From Megalonaias nervosa (lineage: Eukaryota; Mollusca; Bivalvia; Unionida; Unionidae), in NCBI GenBank assembly GCA_016617855.1, contig JAECUM010009715.1:1-64000 (forward strand): DNA of 64,000 bases, read 5' to 3'. Below are positions 43,601 through 49,250 of this stretch, piece by piece; within the stretch, counting starts at the first letter, position 1; the number at the start of each line of letters is the position of its first letter. The notes under the pieces are model-generated. The model was given only the letters and a program-made list of their open reading frames with translations. It was not told the origin of the DNA and searched no databases. The position numbers and the translations under genes are program-made.

Positions 43601-46600
43601 GACATTGGGCATTATGCACAGCAGCATAGATGAGGACACCTGGACATTGGGCAGTATGCACAGCAGTGTAGATGAGGACACCTGTACATTGGGCAGTATG
43701 CACAGCAGCGTAGATGAGGTCACCTAGACATTGGGCAGTATGCACAGCAGTGGACATTGGGCAGTATGCACAGCTGCATAGATGAGGACACCTGGACATC
43801 GGGCAGCATGCACAGCAGTGTAGATGAGGACACCTGGACATTGGGCAGTATGCACAGCAGTGTAGATGAGGACACCTGGACATTGGGCAGTATGCATAGC
43901 AGTGTAGATGAGGACACCTGGACATTGGGCAGTATGCACAGCAGTGTAGATGAGGACACCTGGACATTGGGCAGTATGCACAGCAGTGTAGATGAGGACA
44001 CCTGGACATTGGGCAGTATGCACAGCAGTGGACATTGGGCAGCATGCACAGCAGTGTAGATGAGGACACCTGGACATTGGGCAGTATGCATAGCAGTGTA
44101 GATGAGGACACCTGGACATTGGGCAGTATGCATAGCAGTGTAGATGAGGACACCTGGATGTAGCTATGTGTATCTGAATCTGTACTTCTGATGAAAAGTG
44201 CAAAGCCAGGATTTTGGAGAAATTATGACTGACACATGAGGCAGTCTCACACCTTTAAACAGTCTCACACCTGTCACACATTTGCTGTCCTGTGATTGTT
44301 TTGTCAGATAAGGGGTTTCACTTTCACAGTTATGAAATTAAAAATAAGAAAAAGAAAAACATATATAACTATAAATGTCCGACACAGGTAATTTTTTAGT
44401 TGGTCAACATATTTTTATTATCAGACATATCTGGCATATACAAGGGTTTTCAGAAGCTAGGTGTGTGTATATGTAGTTTAATGACACAATCCTGGATATA
44501 TATTATTAAAACAGCATTCAAAACAATGATAAAGCAAAATATTGTCAAATCCTTAAAATAAAAAGTACACTTTTTTATATAAATAACACTCTTTCAAAGA
44601 GAACAAGACCTTCTCAGCTGAAACATCATGATAGGAAGTATCCTAGGGCAAAATGGTCACCTCCAGTGAGTGCATTAAACCTGGTATTCATACCGAACTC
44701 ACAGTGATCTTCAACAGAGAAATTTGTGTTGAGAAACAAAGATTGGAAAATATGCATTATGGGACTATAACTCTACCAAATGATGAAACATTCATTCAAG
44801 GTCTCATCAATAAAAAAGCGAAGTGCCAAACTGAGTTAAGATCCAATAATTTCTTGGTAAATTCATGTTGCAGGAACCAAAGTCAGGAGAAAATGCTATC
44901 TGAGATCCGTAACTCTTCTAAATGATGATATGGAATACTTGAAATTAAGTTCATTATAAGGTCTCAACAAAATAAAGCCAAACATCAATTTTGGCTAAAA
45001 TATATCAATCCTTGGTAAAGTAATGCTGTGGAAACAAAACACAGACAGGCAATCAGGGGCCATAACTCCTACAAATGATGCCATGAAATGTTAGAAATAA
45101 AACTAGTTCAAGTCTTACCAGATAAAAGTGCTTGGCAAATCTGATTTAAATAATTTAAAAAATTCATAGTAAAATTAACGCTACATAAACCAAAGCTGGG
45201 GGAATGGGGTATAAGGGGCCTTAACTCCAGTAAATTTTGTGGAACACTAGAAATTGACTATTTAATGTCAATGTAAAGCTGTATGTCAATTTGGATGAAA
45301 TCCAACAATCCTTAGTAAAGCTATGCAGTGGAAACATCAGTCTGGAGGTCTGGATATCAAGGGACATAACCCTTGTAAATGATGTGGAACGCTGGAAATT
45401 GAATCATTCAAAGTCTTATCATCACAAAGCAGCATACTAAATTTGGTTGAAAATAAACACGACTTGGAAAAGATAAGCTGCATACCAAATTTGGTTGAAA
45501 TTAAAGAATACTTGGTAAAGTTAAGTTGTGGAAACAAAAGTCAGGAGGATGAGAGATGAAGGGTCACACAGCTGTAAATGATGATTGATGGAAATAAGAT
45601 TCTTTGAAAGTTAAATTATCTTGCAGAAATGAAATCATTGACAGGCAGATAGACATGATTACTATGGGACTCCATCAACTTCGTCTAACTAGAGGGTCTC
45701 TTGTTGTCCATTCCTTAGATTGTACATCTTCTATGGTTCAACCACTTTCTTCAATATTACTAGTAATTACGCTTCTACACTGATATGTACAGAGAGATTT
45801 GTATTGAAAAATGTTTTCAAGAACTGATCTCTGATCTGAAGAAAATGATCTGTCGACTTATTAGCATAGCATAGTGTGTCTTACTGCAAACATAGTTACT
45901 TACAGAATACATTTAAGTAAATTGTGAAAATTTCATAAAGACTGGAAGAAAATGTAACAAGTTATAAAGATTTTAAATTGTACATGCTAAGGAGCCAAAA
46001 TTGCTCAGATTACCACCTCAGTTAGACAAAGTCTTTTCTGACCATCAAATTATACCTGCATAAAATGTGTTTAGGTAAAACATTCACACCCAGATCAGAA
46101 TGGTCATCATTCGAGTGGAATGTCTGGTAGCCCATAGCTGATCAACGTCTGCTGTAAATGGAATGTCTGCTACCCATAGCTAAACATGCACACCTAGATC
46201 AGACTGGTCAACAGTTAAGGAGAATGTCTGCTAGCTCAAGGCTGATTGATATGCTGTAATGGAATGTCTGCTAACTCATAGGTGATTGACATGCTGTAAT
46301 GGAATGTTTGCTAACTCAAAGCCAATTGATATGCTGTAATGAAATGTCTGCTAGCCTGTAGCTGATTGACATGCTGTAATGAAATGTCTGCTAACTCACA
46401 GTTGATTAACATGCTGTAATGGAATGTCTGCTAGCCCACAGCTGATTGACATGCTGTAATGGAATGTCTGCTAGCCTGTAGCTGATTGACATGCTGTAAT
46501 GAAATGTCTGCTATCTCATAGCTGATTGATATGCTGTAATGGAATGTCTACTAGCCCAAAGGTGATTAACATATACTGTAGCTAAGAGATCAATTGATGC

Positions 46601-48930
46601 AGCATGTTATTGGCAAATATTAACACCATATACAAGCAGAGTTTGCCTTACATTTACAAAAAGATATTGGGGAACATGAAGGAGAAAATCTCAGCTTTGT
46701 AACTGTTGTGCTGCCTACCTGTTTGATACTGTCAGCTTTGGCCCTCACCTTCTCCCTCAGGAGGGCCTCAATCTCAATACTGGACAGGCTAGCATTGGGA
46801 CTAAGGGCCCCTACTTCTGCTGGAGAACCTGAAACACAGTGAGTATATTTCTCATTGATAGATAGACTTGGGAGATTCTAAATTTCCTCTAAAAGCTAAT
46901 ACTGAAATTTAAGGATGATTATAATCTTCAAAGTTCCTAAATAAATATAATAATATTTTTCTAACATTCATCCTGTTTATCCAATATGGTCAAGTCATCC
47001 CTAACCCTAACCAATTTATCCAATATGTTCCAGTCATCCCTAACCCTAACCGTGTTTATCCAATATGTTCCAGTAATTCCTCACCCTAACCCTGTTTATC
47101 CAATATGTTCCAGTCTTCCCTACCCCTAACCCTGTTTATCCAATATGGTGAAGTCATCCCTACTCCTAACCCTGTTTATCCAATATGGTCAAGTCATCCC
47201 TAACCCTAACCCTGTTTATCCAATATCTTCCAGTCATCCCTAACCCTATCCCTAACCCTGTTTAACCAATATGACCCAGTCATCCCTAACCCTAATCCTA
47301 TTTATTCAATATGAGAATATCAGAAAATCTTGTAGAGTTACAAACAGATAAAGACAGTATATGGTATGTCTATGTGTCCAAAAATCTTGTGCAATTACAA
47401 ACAGATAAAAACATTATATGGTAGGTCTATATATCAATGCATAATCATACTGTATGGAGGCATACACTAAACACTGCATTATGTTTTCACAGAGTTCTAA
47501 TTCAGCATGTTGATAAATATTTCTATTAACCTTAGGGAGTTTTCCAAGTTTTGTTTAGGTCACATTTTGAGTCTAAAACAGTGTTACATCTTTTTGCCAA
47601 GTATTTTCCTTTTGCTACTCTGCAAAGTGATCAAGCCTAGGAATTATTTATCTGATGTAAGCAAATCTTCAGTATACACTGTAGTTTCAGAAAGCTTTCA
47701 GAAAAATTCAGAACTTCAACAAAACCTAATCAAGAGGATGATATTTTCCAGACTTTTATTCAAAACTCTCATGAAATGCAGCTTTGAATGAAATGTACTA
47801 AATGACTTACATGGTTTTATTAACAAACAAACATTGCGTGATCTCTCATCAATGATACTTTACAATGAAGTGTGCAACCTCTCCAGTGTTTGAATCACAA
47901 GGCTAAATGTTAACCCTCTGACAAATTCATAGTAACAAAACTTTGGTTAGTGCCACCAATCCAATTTGTTACCATAACCATGCAAAACTGCATTTCAAAC
48001 CAATATGTCACTTACACACTTGCCATTCAAACATGTAAATTTATGTAAGCAGTTTCAATCTTTACACTTTTTACCCTATCTTTCATCGTACAATTTCTAC
48101 CCTATCATTCATCTTACACTTTCTACCCTATCATTCATCTTACACTTTCTACCCTATCATTCATCTTACACTTTCTACCCTAACATTCATCTTACACTTT
48201 TGACCCTAACATTCATCTTACACTTTTGACCCTAACATTCATCTTACACTTTCTACCCTATCATTCATCTTACACTTTCTACCCTATCATTCATCTTACA
48301 CTTTCTACCCTATCATTCATCTTACACTTTCTACCCTATCATTCATCTTACACTTTCTACCCTATCATTCATCTTACACTTTCTACCCTATCATTCATCT
48401 TACACTTTCTACCCTATCATTCATCTTACACTTTCTACCCTATCATTCATCTTACACTTTCTACCCTATCATTCATCTTACACTTTCTACCCTAACATTC
48501 ATCTTACACTTTTGACCCTAACATTCATCTTACACTTTTGACCCTATCATTCATCTTACAATTTCTACCCTATCATTCATCGTACAATTTCTACCCTATC
48601 ATTCATCTTACAATTTCTACCCTATCATTCATCTTACAATTTCTACCCTATCATTCATCGTACAATTTCTACCCTATCATTCATCTTACACTTTCTACTC
48701 TATCATTCATCTTACACTTTCTACCCTATCATTTTGTCTTTGAAAGCCCTCCTCATGCTATAACCTGCACTGTTTTAATTTTTTAACCTAGCAGAGTACT
48801 CACCTAGAGAAGATGAGCGGCCAAACTGAGTGCTTTGTCGAGCTGATTCCTTGGTTCGAGGCAGGGTAGTCCTGGCAGTGAAATGTATGCCTTGTGTATC
48901 TGGCAATAAGTCAGACACAGCAGTAGCCAT
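5022..48930 (-). CDS. EFCAB6: EFCAB6-like multi-EF-hand protein, N-terminal 395 codons in ten exons
   Basis: Role (known for the family): EFCAB6, or DJBP, binds DJ-1 and is an axonemal, microtubule-associated protein of cilia and sperm flagella. Seen: exons 48930-48804, 46828-46719, 29187-29068, 17935-17811, 17448-17382, 16143-16007, 10800-10685, 8515-8391, 5716-5568 and 5132-5022 join in phase without a stop; every intron is GT-AG. EF-hand loops occur in pairs: residues 85-96 (DADQNGSVTKGE, canonical), 121-132 (DKNSNGTVRYTD, Asp at position 12), 199-210 (DYNRDGKIQKHE, canonical), 235-246 (degenerate), 325-336 (DRNLDGFISIED) and about 360-371 (no usable ligands). Each pair follows a helix-rich linker, and the EF2-EF3 spacing follows the vertebrate protein. 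The start was chosen because it is the first ATG after a good acceptor. The protein continues left of the window. The identity comes from recalled family architecture and was not searched. Confidence 0.85.
5335..5475. repeat. ATC/ATT-rich low-complexity tract in an EFCAB6 intron
   Basis: Runs of ATTATC/CATCATT fill most of the 435-bp intron between the last two exons in view. The 66-codon open frame here is a by-product. Confidence 0.8.
5568..5716 (-). CDS. EFCAB6: EFCAB6 exon, EF-hand 5 (residues 310-359)
   Basis: Acceptor CTATTTAG, donor CAG|GTAATG. It encodes KKAFMSFDRNLDGFISIEDM, near-canonical with Asp at position 12, then VPMSDQLFKQLMD. It ends in phase 2. Confidence 0.92.
5731..6278. 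repeat. 35-bp minisatellite split by a SINE
   Basis: Units contain GTAATTAACATGATAAATGG and GGTAGCATATT. Three and a half units stand before and about five after the SINE at 5857-6112. Confidence 0.95.
5857..6112 (-). mobile_element. tRNA-headed SINE, family 1, copy b
   Basis: Minus-strand copy with the same head, body and (GTT)n tail as the 878 copy, slightly diverged. The 11-bp target duplication AAGATAAATGG at 5846-5856 and 6113-6123 lies inside the minisatellite unit. Confidence 0.9.
6460..7260. repeat. degenerate array of about 140-bp units, five or six copies
   Basis: GTTGATATGACTTTCCATTC-like and AAGATTTTCAAGATGG motifs recur near 6467, 6612, 6745, 6887 and 7025. The array ends with a stretch like the tails of other dispersed repeats in the window. 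No coding content. Confidence 0.75.
7261..8390. other. intronic stretch with a (TA)n run
   Basis: AT-rich intron sequence. A (TA)n microsatellite lies at about 8230-8292. Parts of 7380-8110 look like an old dispersed repeat, but I found no defined ends. No exon, RNA gene or terminal repeats recognised. Confidence 0.6.
8391..8515 (-). CDS. EFCAB6: EFCAB6 exon, charged linker (residues 268-309)
   Basis: Acceptor TTTTTTAG, donor AGG|GTATTT. It encodes a Lys/Glu-rich segment (RTYQKKKEDEAYIQSLNFDQ) predicted to be helical between EF pairs 2 and 3. It ends in phase 0. Confidence 0.85.
8516..9650. other. intronic stretch with small duplications
   Basis: Two diverged copies of a block of about 49 bp (TATGACTGACCCATGGTCA) lie at 8582-8690. 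At 9015-9085 a (TAATAA)-flanked segment with TTTGTATAGCGCCTAAT resembles the 3' end of a dispersed element. The rest is unremarkable. Confidence 0.5.
9650..9865. repeat. 47-bp minisatellite, about 4.5 copies
   Basis: Units contain TTTGCTGTAGATGTAGTGAT and CTCTGTACAACAATATTCA. Copies are nearly identical. Confidence 0.92.
9950..10630. repeat. three neighbouring tandem repeats
   Basis: A GATGGTCAGTTTAAT block occurs three times at 9950-10045. A unit of about 57 bp with GCATGTTTACATGCATAGG and TTCAAATCTCTCACT occurs about seven times at 10095-10480. A 65-bp block with CATGCCATGCCATGGATCAG occurs twice at 10497-10627. The 57-bp unit is a multiple of 3, which explains long open frames on both strands; they are not genes. 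Confidence 0.9.
10685..10800 (-). CDS. EFCAB6: EFCAB6 exon, EF-hand 4, degenerate (residues 229-268)
   Basis: Acceptor TCCTGATAG, donor CAG|GTATGT. It encodes LWQRYDFHHTGVVNYKDFLS. His and Thr replace ligands at loop positions 3 and 5, so calcium binding is unlikely. The fold pairs with EF-hand 3. It ends in phase 1. Confidence 0.92.
11200..12395. repeat. degenerate array of about 145-bp units, split by a MITE
   Basis: GACCTACTTTTGCCCATGGG-like motifs recur near 11376, 11525, 11672, 11923 and 12250, each followed by a CATCAAGTTTCAT(GA)CTGT(AG)CA-like motif. It is interrupted at 11994-12170. Confidence 0.75.
11994..12170. mobile_element. non-autonomous hAT-type MITE (177 bp)
   Basis: The ends are perfect 14-bp inverted repeats, CAGGGGTCTCAAAC and GTTTGAGACCCCTG (the latter interrupted by a short TTTGAGT duplication), the classic hAT terminal sequence. 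The 8-bp flanks match only partly, so the target duplication is decayed. No transposase is encoded. Confidence 0.85.
12651..13586 (+). mobile_element. solo LTR related to the 51.2-kb retrotransposon
   Basis: Begins TGTTACGTATATG and ends CACGTAACA. The 4-bp duplication ATAT flanks it (12647-12650, 13587-13590). Several blocks match the LTRs at 51210 and 56490: AGAACATTATAAATTGTGAT, CATCTGACGTCATC, GTAAGTCCTATTTCATA and TTTTCTAGGGAAATAAA. It is too diverged to be the same family. It has no internal region, consistent with LTR-LTR recombination. Confidence 0.88.
13745..14002. repeat. 40-41 bp minisatellite, left half
   Basis: Units contain GGGTATAATTTGGGTTATAG and AATATACAGTTTGGTGTAT, about six copies. 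The array resumes at 15330. The unit derives from element X (single copy in the rc of 63440-63490). Confidence 0.93.
14003..15329 (+). mobile_element. 5'-truncated LINE, 3' part of RT; tail (ATT)n
   Basis: Begins at the RT catalytic box YADDATLYLSS. At 14146-14487 it has an open frame typical of the C-terminal RT/thumb region of CR1/Jockey-type LINEs (KLLGVSVDNNSLWNDHIDKL; SYILPTMDYCSNVW). A stop near 14078 and later stops show decay. The 3' end AAATAAAGCATT(ATT)n at 15298-15329 matches the rc ends of the LINEs at 37628 and 40038. It sits inside the minisatellite and carries a SINE. Confidence 0.88.
14934..15256 (+). mobile_element. tRNA-headed SINE, family 2, copy a (inside the LINE)
   Basis: Head with A box (TGGCCTAGTGG) and B box-like GGTTCCATCCC, then a body with AGCATTAAGAGGTTAGTGTT and TGACTGAAAAATTGTTAAAG, ending in a (CA)n tail. 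Minus-strand copies lie at 32489 and 49626. No clean target duplication was found for this copy. Confidence 0.85.
15330..15545. repeat. 40-41 bp minisatellite, right half
   Basis: Continuation of the 13745 array after the LINE, about five copies, ending where element X resumes (TTGGTTTACTTTAGATATGC). Confidence 0.92.
16007..16143 (-). CDS. EFCAB6: EFCAB6 exon, EF-hand 3 (residues 184-229)
   Basis: Acceptor CAATTTCAG, donor CAA|GTAAGG. It encodes ALQLFDYNRDGKIQKHEMRR, a canonical loop with all ligands, then NYCFKLSDQQFD. It ends in phase 2. Confidence 0.92.
16450..16870. repeat. 43-bp minisatellite, about nine copies
   Basis: Units contain TATACTACACTTGTCTTTTC and TTATGTGTCAGTCCTGTTAA, with 1-5 differences between copies. 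Open frames here are by-products. Confidence 0.92.
17135..17225. repeat. GATGACACTGACACT short tandem repeat
   Basis: About five imperfect copies of TGATGATGACACTGACACTG in the intron between the linker-helix exon and EF-hand 3. Confidence 0.85.
17382..17448 (-). CDS. EFCAB6: EFCAB6 exon, linker helix (residues 161-183)
   Basis: Acceptor ATATTTTAG, donor AAAAG|GTTTGT. It encodes FVPPTTAREINVDMIEKMLQ. Only 67 nt, fixed by phase on both sides. It supplies the entry helix before EF-hand 3. Confidence 0.87.
17811..17935 (-). CDS. EFCAB6: EFCAB6 exon, EF-hand 2 (residues 120-161)
   Basis: Acceptor CACTTTAG, donor AAG|GTCAGT. It encodes VDKNSNGTVRYTDFFDKFYG, the second loop of pair 1 (Asp at the last ligand position), followed by a Pro/Ser/Gly-rich linker. 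It ends in phase 2. Confidence 0.9.
17936..18480. other. intron start, nothing recognised
   Basis: AT-rich sequence without repeats, exon-like frames or terminal repeats that I can support. Confidence 0.5.
18480..18720. repeat. 36-bp minisatellite, about seven copies
   Basis: Units contain GATATTAGTTACCAGTAGTA and ATATTTACCTCCC. Confidence 0.9.
18721..19719. other. intronic stretch, nothing recognised
   Basis: AT-rich, no coding frame, tandem array or mobile element that I can support. Confidence 0.5.
19720..21740. repeat. 24-25 bp minisatellite with higher-order units, split by a SINE
   Basis: About 70 units around TAACTTTATTTATACCATGT. A variant cassette with GCAGCTTTATCTATACTGGG and TTTCTGCTGTGTACATG recurs about every 100-165 bp from 20537 on, so blocks rather than single units have been copied. 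The 69-codon open frames at 20826, 21049 and 21396 are copies of one block. Confidence 0.95.
20265..20518 (+). mobile_element. tRNA-headed SINE, family 1, copy c
   Basis: Plus-strand copy: GGGGGCCCCGAGTGGCCCAG head, A box TGGCCCAGTGG, B box GGTTCAAGTC, tail (ACA)n. CATGTATATG on both sides (20255-20264, 20519-20528) may be a target duplication, but it is also part of the host minisatellite. Confidence 0.9.
21741..24530. other. intronic stretch with one duplication
   Basis: A segment of about 62 bp (GGTATGAGATTA(CT)AAA, CCCTGATGTAAT) is present twice at 21970-22085. A short (ATT)n run lies at 23294-23335. Otherwise AT-rich with no supported gene or element. Confidence 0.5.
24530..24635. repeat. 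two tandem copies of about 58 bp
   Basis: GAGCTGCCAG(CT)ACACCTGTG and ACCTGACTGTACATG occur at 24531 and 24583. Confidence 0.85.
24636..25530. other. intronic stretch, nothing recognised
   Basis: No array, element or exon that I can support. The 72-codon frame at 25183 has no family features. Confidence 0.45.
25530..25915. repeat. two small degenerate repeats
   Basis: CAATACATTCCAATGTTGCC-like blocks occur twice (25540-25610). GCCACCTTGGTTATCGGAGA-like blocks of about 47 bp occur three or four times (25745-25910). Confidence 0.75.
25916..29067. other. intronic stretch with minor repeats
   Basis: About 3.5 copies of a 45-bp unit (CTTTACCATCATGCCATGCT) lie at 26770-26915, giving overlapping open frames. 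A short duplicated block (AAGTTCAAAGCATGAGTTCC) lies at 27913-27980. The remainder, including frames at 27382 and 28252, shows no recognisable protein. Confidence 0.55.
29068..29187 (-). CDS. EFCAB6: EFCAB6 exon, EF-hand 1 (residues 80-119)
   Basis: Acceptor CATTTCAG, donor AAG|GTATTC. It carries AFLTYDADQNGSVTKGEFRR, a canonical calcium-binding loop, and its exit helix. Exactly 40 codons, phase 0 at both ends. A 17.5 kb intron separates it from the previous exon, yet the helix-loop reads straight across. Confidence 0.92.
29188..31060. other. first part of the 17.5 kb intron
   Basis: Two copies of TCTAACTGATCCCATAAGAA with AGGAGGGAAAAACATTTCCT lie at 30138-30242. About four degenerate copies of a unit (GAAGACTTATAAATACATGT) lie at 30470-30660. 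Nothing else supported. Confidence 0.55.
31060..32240. repeat. three small tandem repeats
   Basis: Two copies of a block with ATGATGCAGCAATACACAA (31105-31225). About five copies of GTGAATACACACAAACAG (31675-31770). About five and a half copies of a 56-bp unit with GAATGGTACATCATATTTTA and GTCCAGCCTGTCCTATCCTG (31940-32235). Confidence 0.88.
32489..32780 (-). mobile_element. tRNA-headed SINE, family 2, copy b
   Basis: Minus-strand copy: (GT)n at the left, head with A box TGGCCTAGTGG and B box-like GGTTTGATCCC at the right. The perfect 12-bp target duplication GGACACATTTCT lies at 32477-32488 and 32781-32792. Confidence 0.92.
32793..33535. other. intronic stretch, nothing recognised
   Basis: AT-rich, no supported feature. 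Confidence 0.45.
33536..34720 (+). repeat. LTR-like interspersed sequence
   Basis: A GC-richer stretch (ATCGCTTTCGACGAGAGACA near 33595), a GGGTAAGT splice-like site near 33765, and an end with CATTGTATTGTGTCATCATT and ...ATCCTGTTACA near 34713 follow the same order as the 3087-4735 sequence. A 31-bp repeat (TTACATGAGATTATATGAAT, about five copies, 34295-34445) lies within it. Ends and target duplication are undefined. Confidence 0.35.
34960..35095. repeat. three copies of about 50 bp
   Basis: Each contains AAGATGAAAGAAAATAGAGG or a close variant and GGTTACAA(AT)(GC)(AC)ATTGGAC. Confidence 0.8.
35096..35880. other. intronic stretch, nothing recognised
   Basis: No supported gene or element. 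Confidence 0.45.
35880..36565. repeat. compound tandem and segmental repeats
   Basis: A 39-40 bp unit (AATGAGATTGGCTGTATA) occurs about six times to 36130. A segment of about 90 bp from GATTGTCTGTATAAACAACA to GAGAATCTAAA is present at 36098-36184 and again at 36275-36362. GACACAAATACCACTGCCA units of about 58 bp fill 36185-36560. Confidence 0.85.
36752..36820. repeat. (TA)n microsatellite
   Basis: About 34 perfect TA units. The repeated Ile-Tyr open frame here is an artefact. Confidence 0.97.
37628..38582 (-). mobile_element. 5'-truncated LINE, RT 3' part; (TAA)n tail
   Basis: On the minus strand it enters just before RT box C (DVYADDTTLSDIL, rc of about 38475-38515) and continues through the thumb region (YIQPYFDY) to a (ATT)n tail at 37628-37670. 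Several stops. The 3' end (CTTTATTTAAAGAGGG in + orientation) matches the LINEs at 14003 and 40038. It sits inside the 28-bp minisatellite. Confidence 0.87.
40038..40943 (-). mobile_element. 5'-truncated LINE, RT C-terminal part; (TAA)n tail
   Basis: Minus-strand frame at 40961-40767 reads NLTWSIHIKQISKKVNSYLW and later SYIQPYLDYCNVIWG. A further piece at 40686-40486 (RKAVPVYLSNIF) is the typical LINE C-terminus. The tail (TAA)n at 40038-40062 is followed by AGACTTTATTAGAGAA. It is cut closer to the 3' end than the 37628 copy and was inserted in the same minisatellite. Confidence 0.86.
40993..43410. other. intronic stretch, nothing recognised
   Basis: AT-rich. Frames at 41145 and 41634 have no family features. 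No repeats with defined ends. Confidence 0.45.
43412..44157. repeat. 42-bp minisatellite, about 18 units, with recurrent short units
   Basis: Unit contains GCAGTATGCACAGCAGTGTA and GATGAGGACACCTGGACATT. Three shortened units lacking the middle (AGCAGTGGACATTGGGCA) occur near 43597, 43750 and 44028. The period of 14 codons keeps several frames open on both strands (up to 261 codons). Confidence 0.96.
44158..44640. other. intronic stretch, nothing recognised
   Basis: No supported feature. Confidence 0.45.
44640..45690. repeat. old dispersed repeat, family D, about six degenerate units
   Basis: Motifs like GGGGCCATAACTCCTACAAA, CATACCAAATTTGGTTGAAA and CTTGGTAAAG recur every 130-170 bp. Related segments lie at 49250-50330, 50990-51209 and 57396-57970. 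No coding content. Confidence 0.75.
45691..46104. other. intronic stretch, nothing recognised
   Basis: No supported feature. Confidence 0.45.
46105..46570. repeat. 38-bp minisatellite, about eleven copies
   Basis: Unit contains GATTGACATGCTGTAATGGA and ATGTCTGCTAGCC. It lies about 150 bp downstream of the second coding exon in gene orientation. Confidence 0.93.
46719..46828 (-). CDS. EFCAB6: EFCAB6 exon, residues 43-79
   Basis: Acceptor TGTTTCAG, donor CAG|GTAGGC. It encodes a linker ending in the first helix (SSIEIEALLREKVRAKADSI), directly before the EF-hand exon. It enters in phase 1 and leaves in phase 0. Confidence 0.87.
46970..47312. repeat. 35-bp minisatellite with telomere-like CCCTAA motifs
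   Basis: About nine units around TGTTTATCCAATATGTTCCA and AGTCATCCCTAACCCTAACC. Most units carry one or two CCCTAACCC motifs, the complement of TTAGGG. Confidence 0.93.
47313..48065. other. intronic stretch, nothing recognised
   Basis: A short duplicated block (TTACAAACAGATAAA) lies at 47338-47415. The 94-codon frame at 47507 has no family features. Confidence 0.45.
48070..48738. repeat. 26-bp minisatellite, about 25 copies
   Basis: Unit ACTTTCTACCCTATCATTCA plus TCTTAC, with TTGACCCTAACATTC variants at both ends of a homogeneous core. It ends 66 bp from the first coding exon. Confidence 0.96.
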
Positions 48931-48937
48931 ATTTGAT
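48804..48937 (-). CDS. EFCAB6: EFCAB6 exon with the start codon
   Basis: Acceptor TTTTTCAG lies just before 48937. Seven 5'UTR bases precede the ATG at 48930-48928. It encodes MATAVSDLLPDTQGIHFTAR and a basic, Ser/Thr-rich stretch to residue 42, then donor G|GTGAGT at 48803 (phase 1). The acceptor implies at least one noncoding exon upstream. Confidence 0.8.
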
Positions 48938-49250
48938 CTGAAAAATTTGATGTTACTCCTAGTCATATATGACCATTATCTGCTAACGTTAAATTACAGC
49001 AATTATTAAACTTCATGATTTATATATTGGTCAATATGGGTAGTAATGGAATTTTGTACAAACGGCACTGACACATACATCCTGTAAATTTGGAATCAAC
49101 TAATTCCAAATTGTTAATTAGAAAAGCAAATTCCAGGAACTTATGTACCCTGGGGTTTTTTTTTCCGGAAATAGGAGTATGTAGTTTAGTAGAAGAAAAA
49201 GGCAAGGTGACAATAATGATATAGTAAATGATTTAAGATAAATTTGTAAA
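48938..49250. other. start of the inferred 5' intron
   Basis: Directly upstream of the start-codon exon. No second exon or promoter element is convincing here. Confidence 0.45.

Noticed and set aside
43368..44153. Minus-strand 261-codon Cys/His/Ser-rich frame
   Set aside because: It follows the 42-bp tandem repeat exactly, and comparable frames exist on the other strand. No start context or family.
47507..47791. 94-codon frame as an exon
   Set aside because: No splice sites, domains or phase fit with neighbouring EFCAB6 exons.
48070..48738. CRISPR-like array of short direct repeats
   Set aside because: Units are contiguous with no unique spacers, the genome is eukaryotic, and there are no cas genes.
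48005..48786. Long plus-strand frames (SSYTFYPIIHL repeats)
   Set aside because: Products of the 26-bp array shifted through frames; not protein-coding by any other sign.
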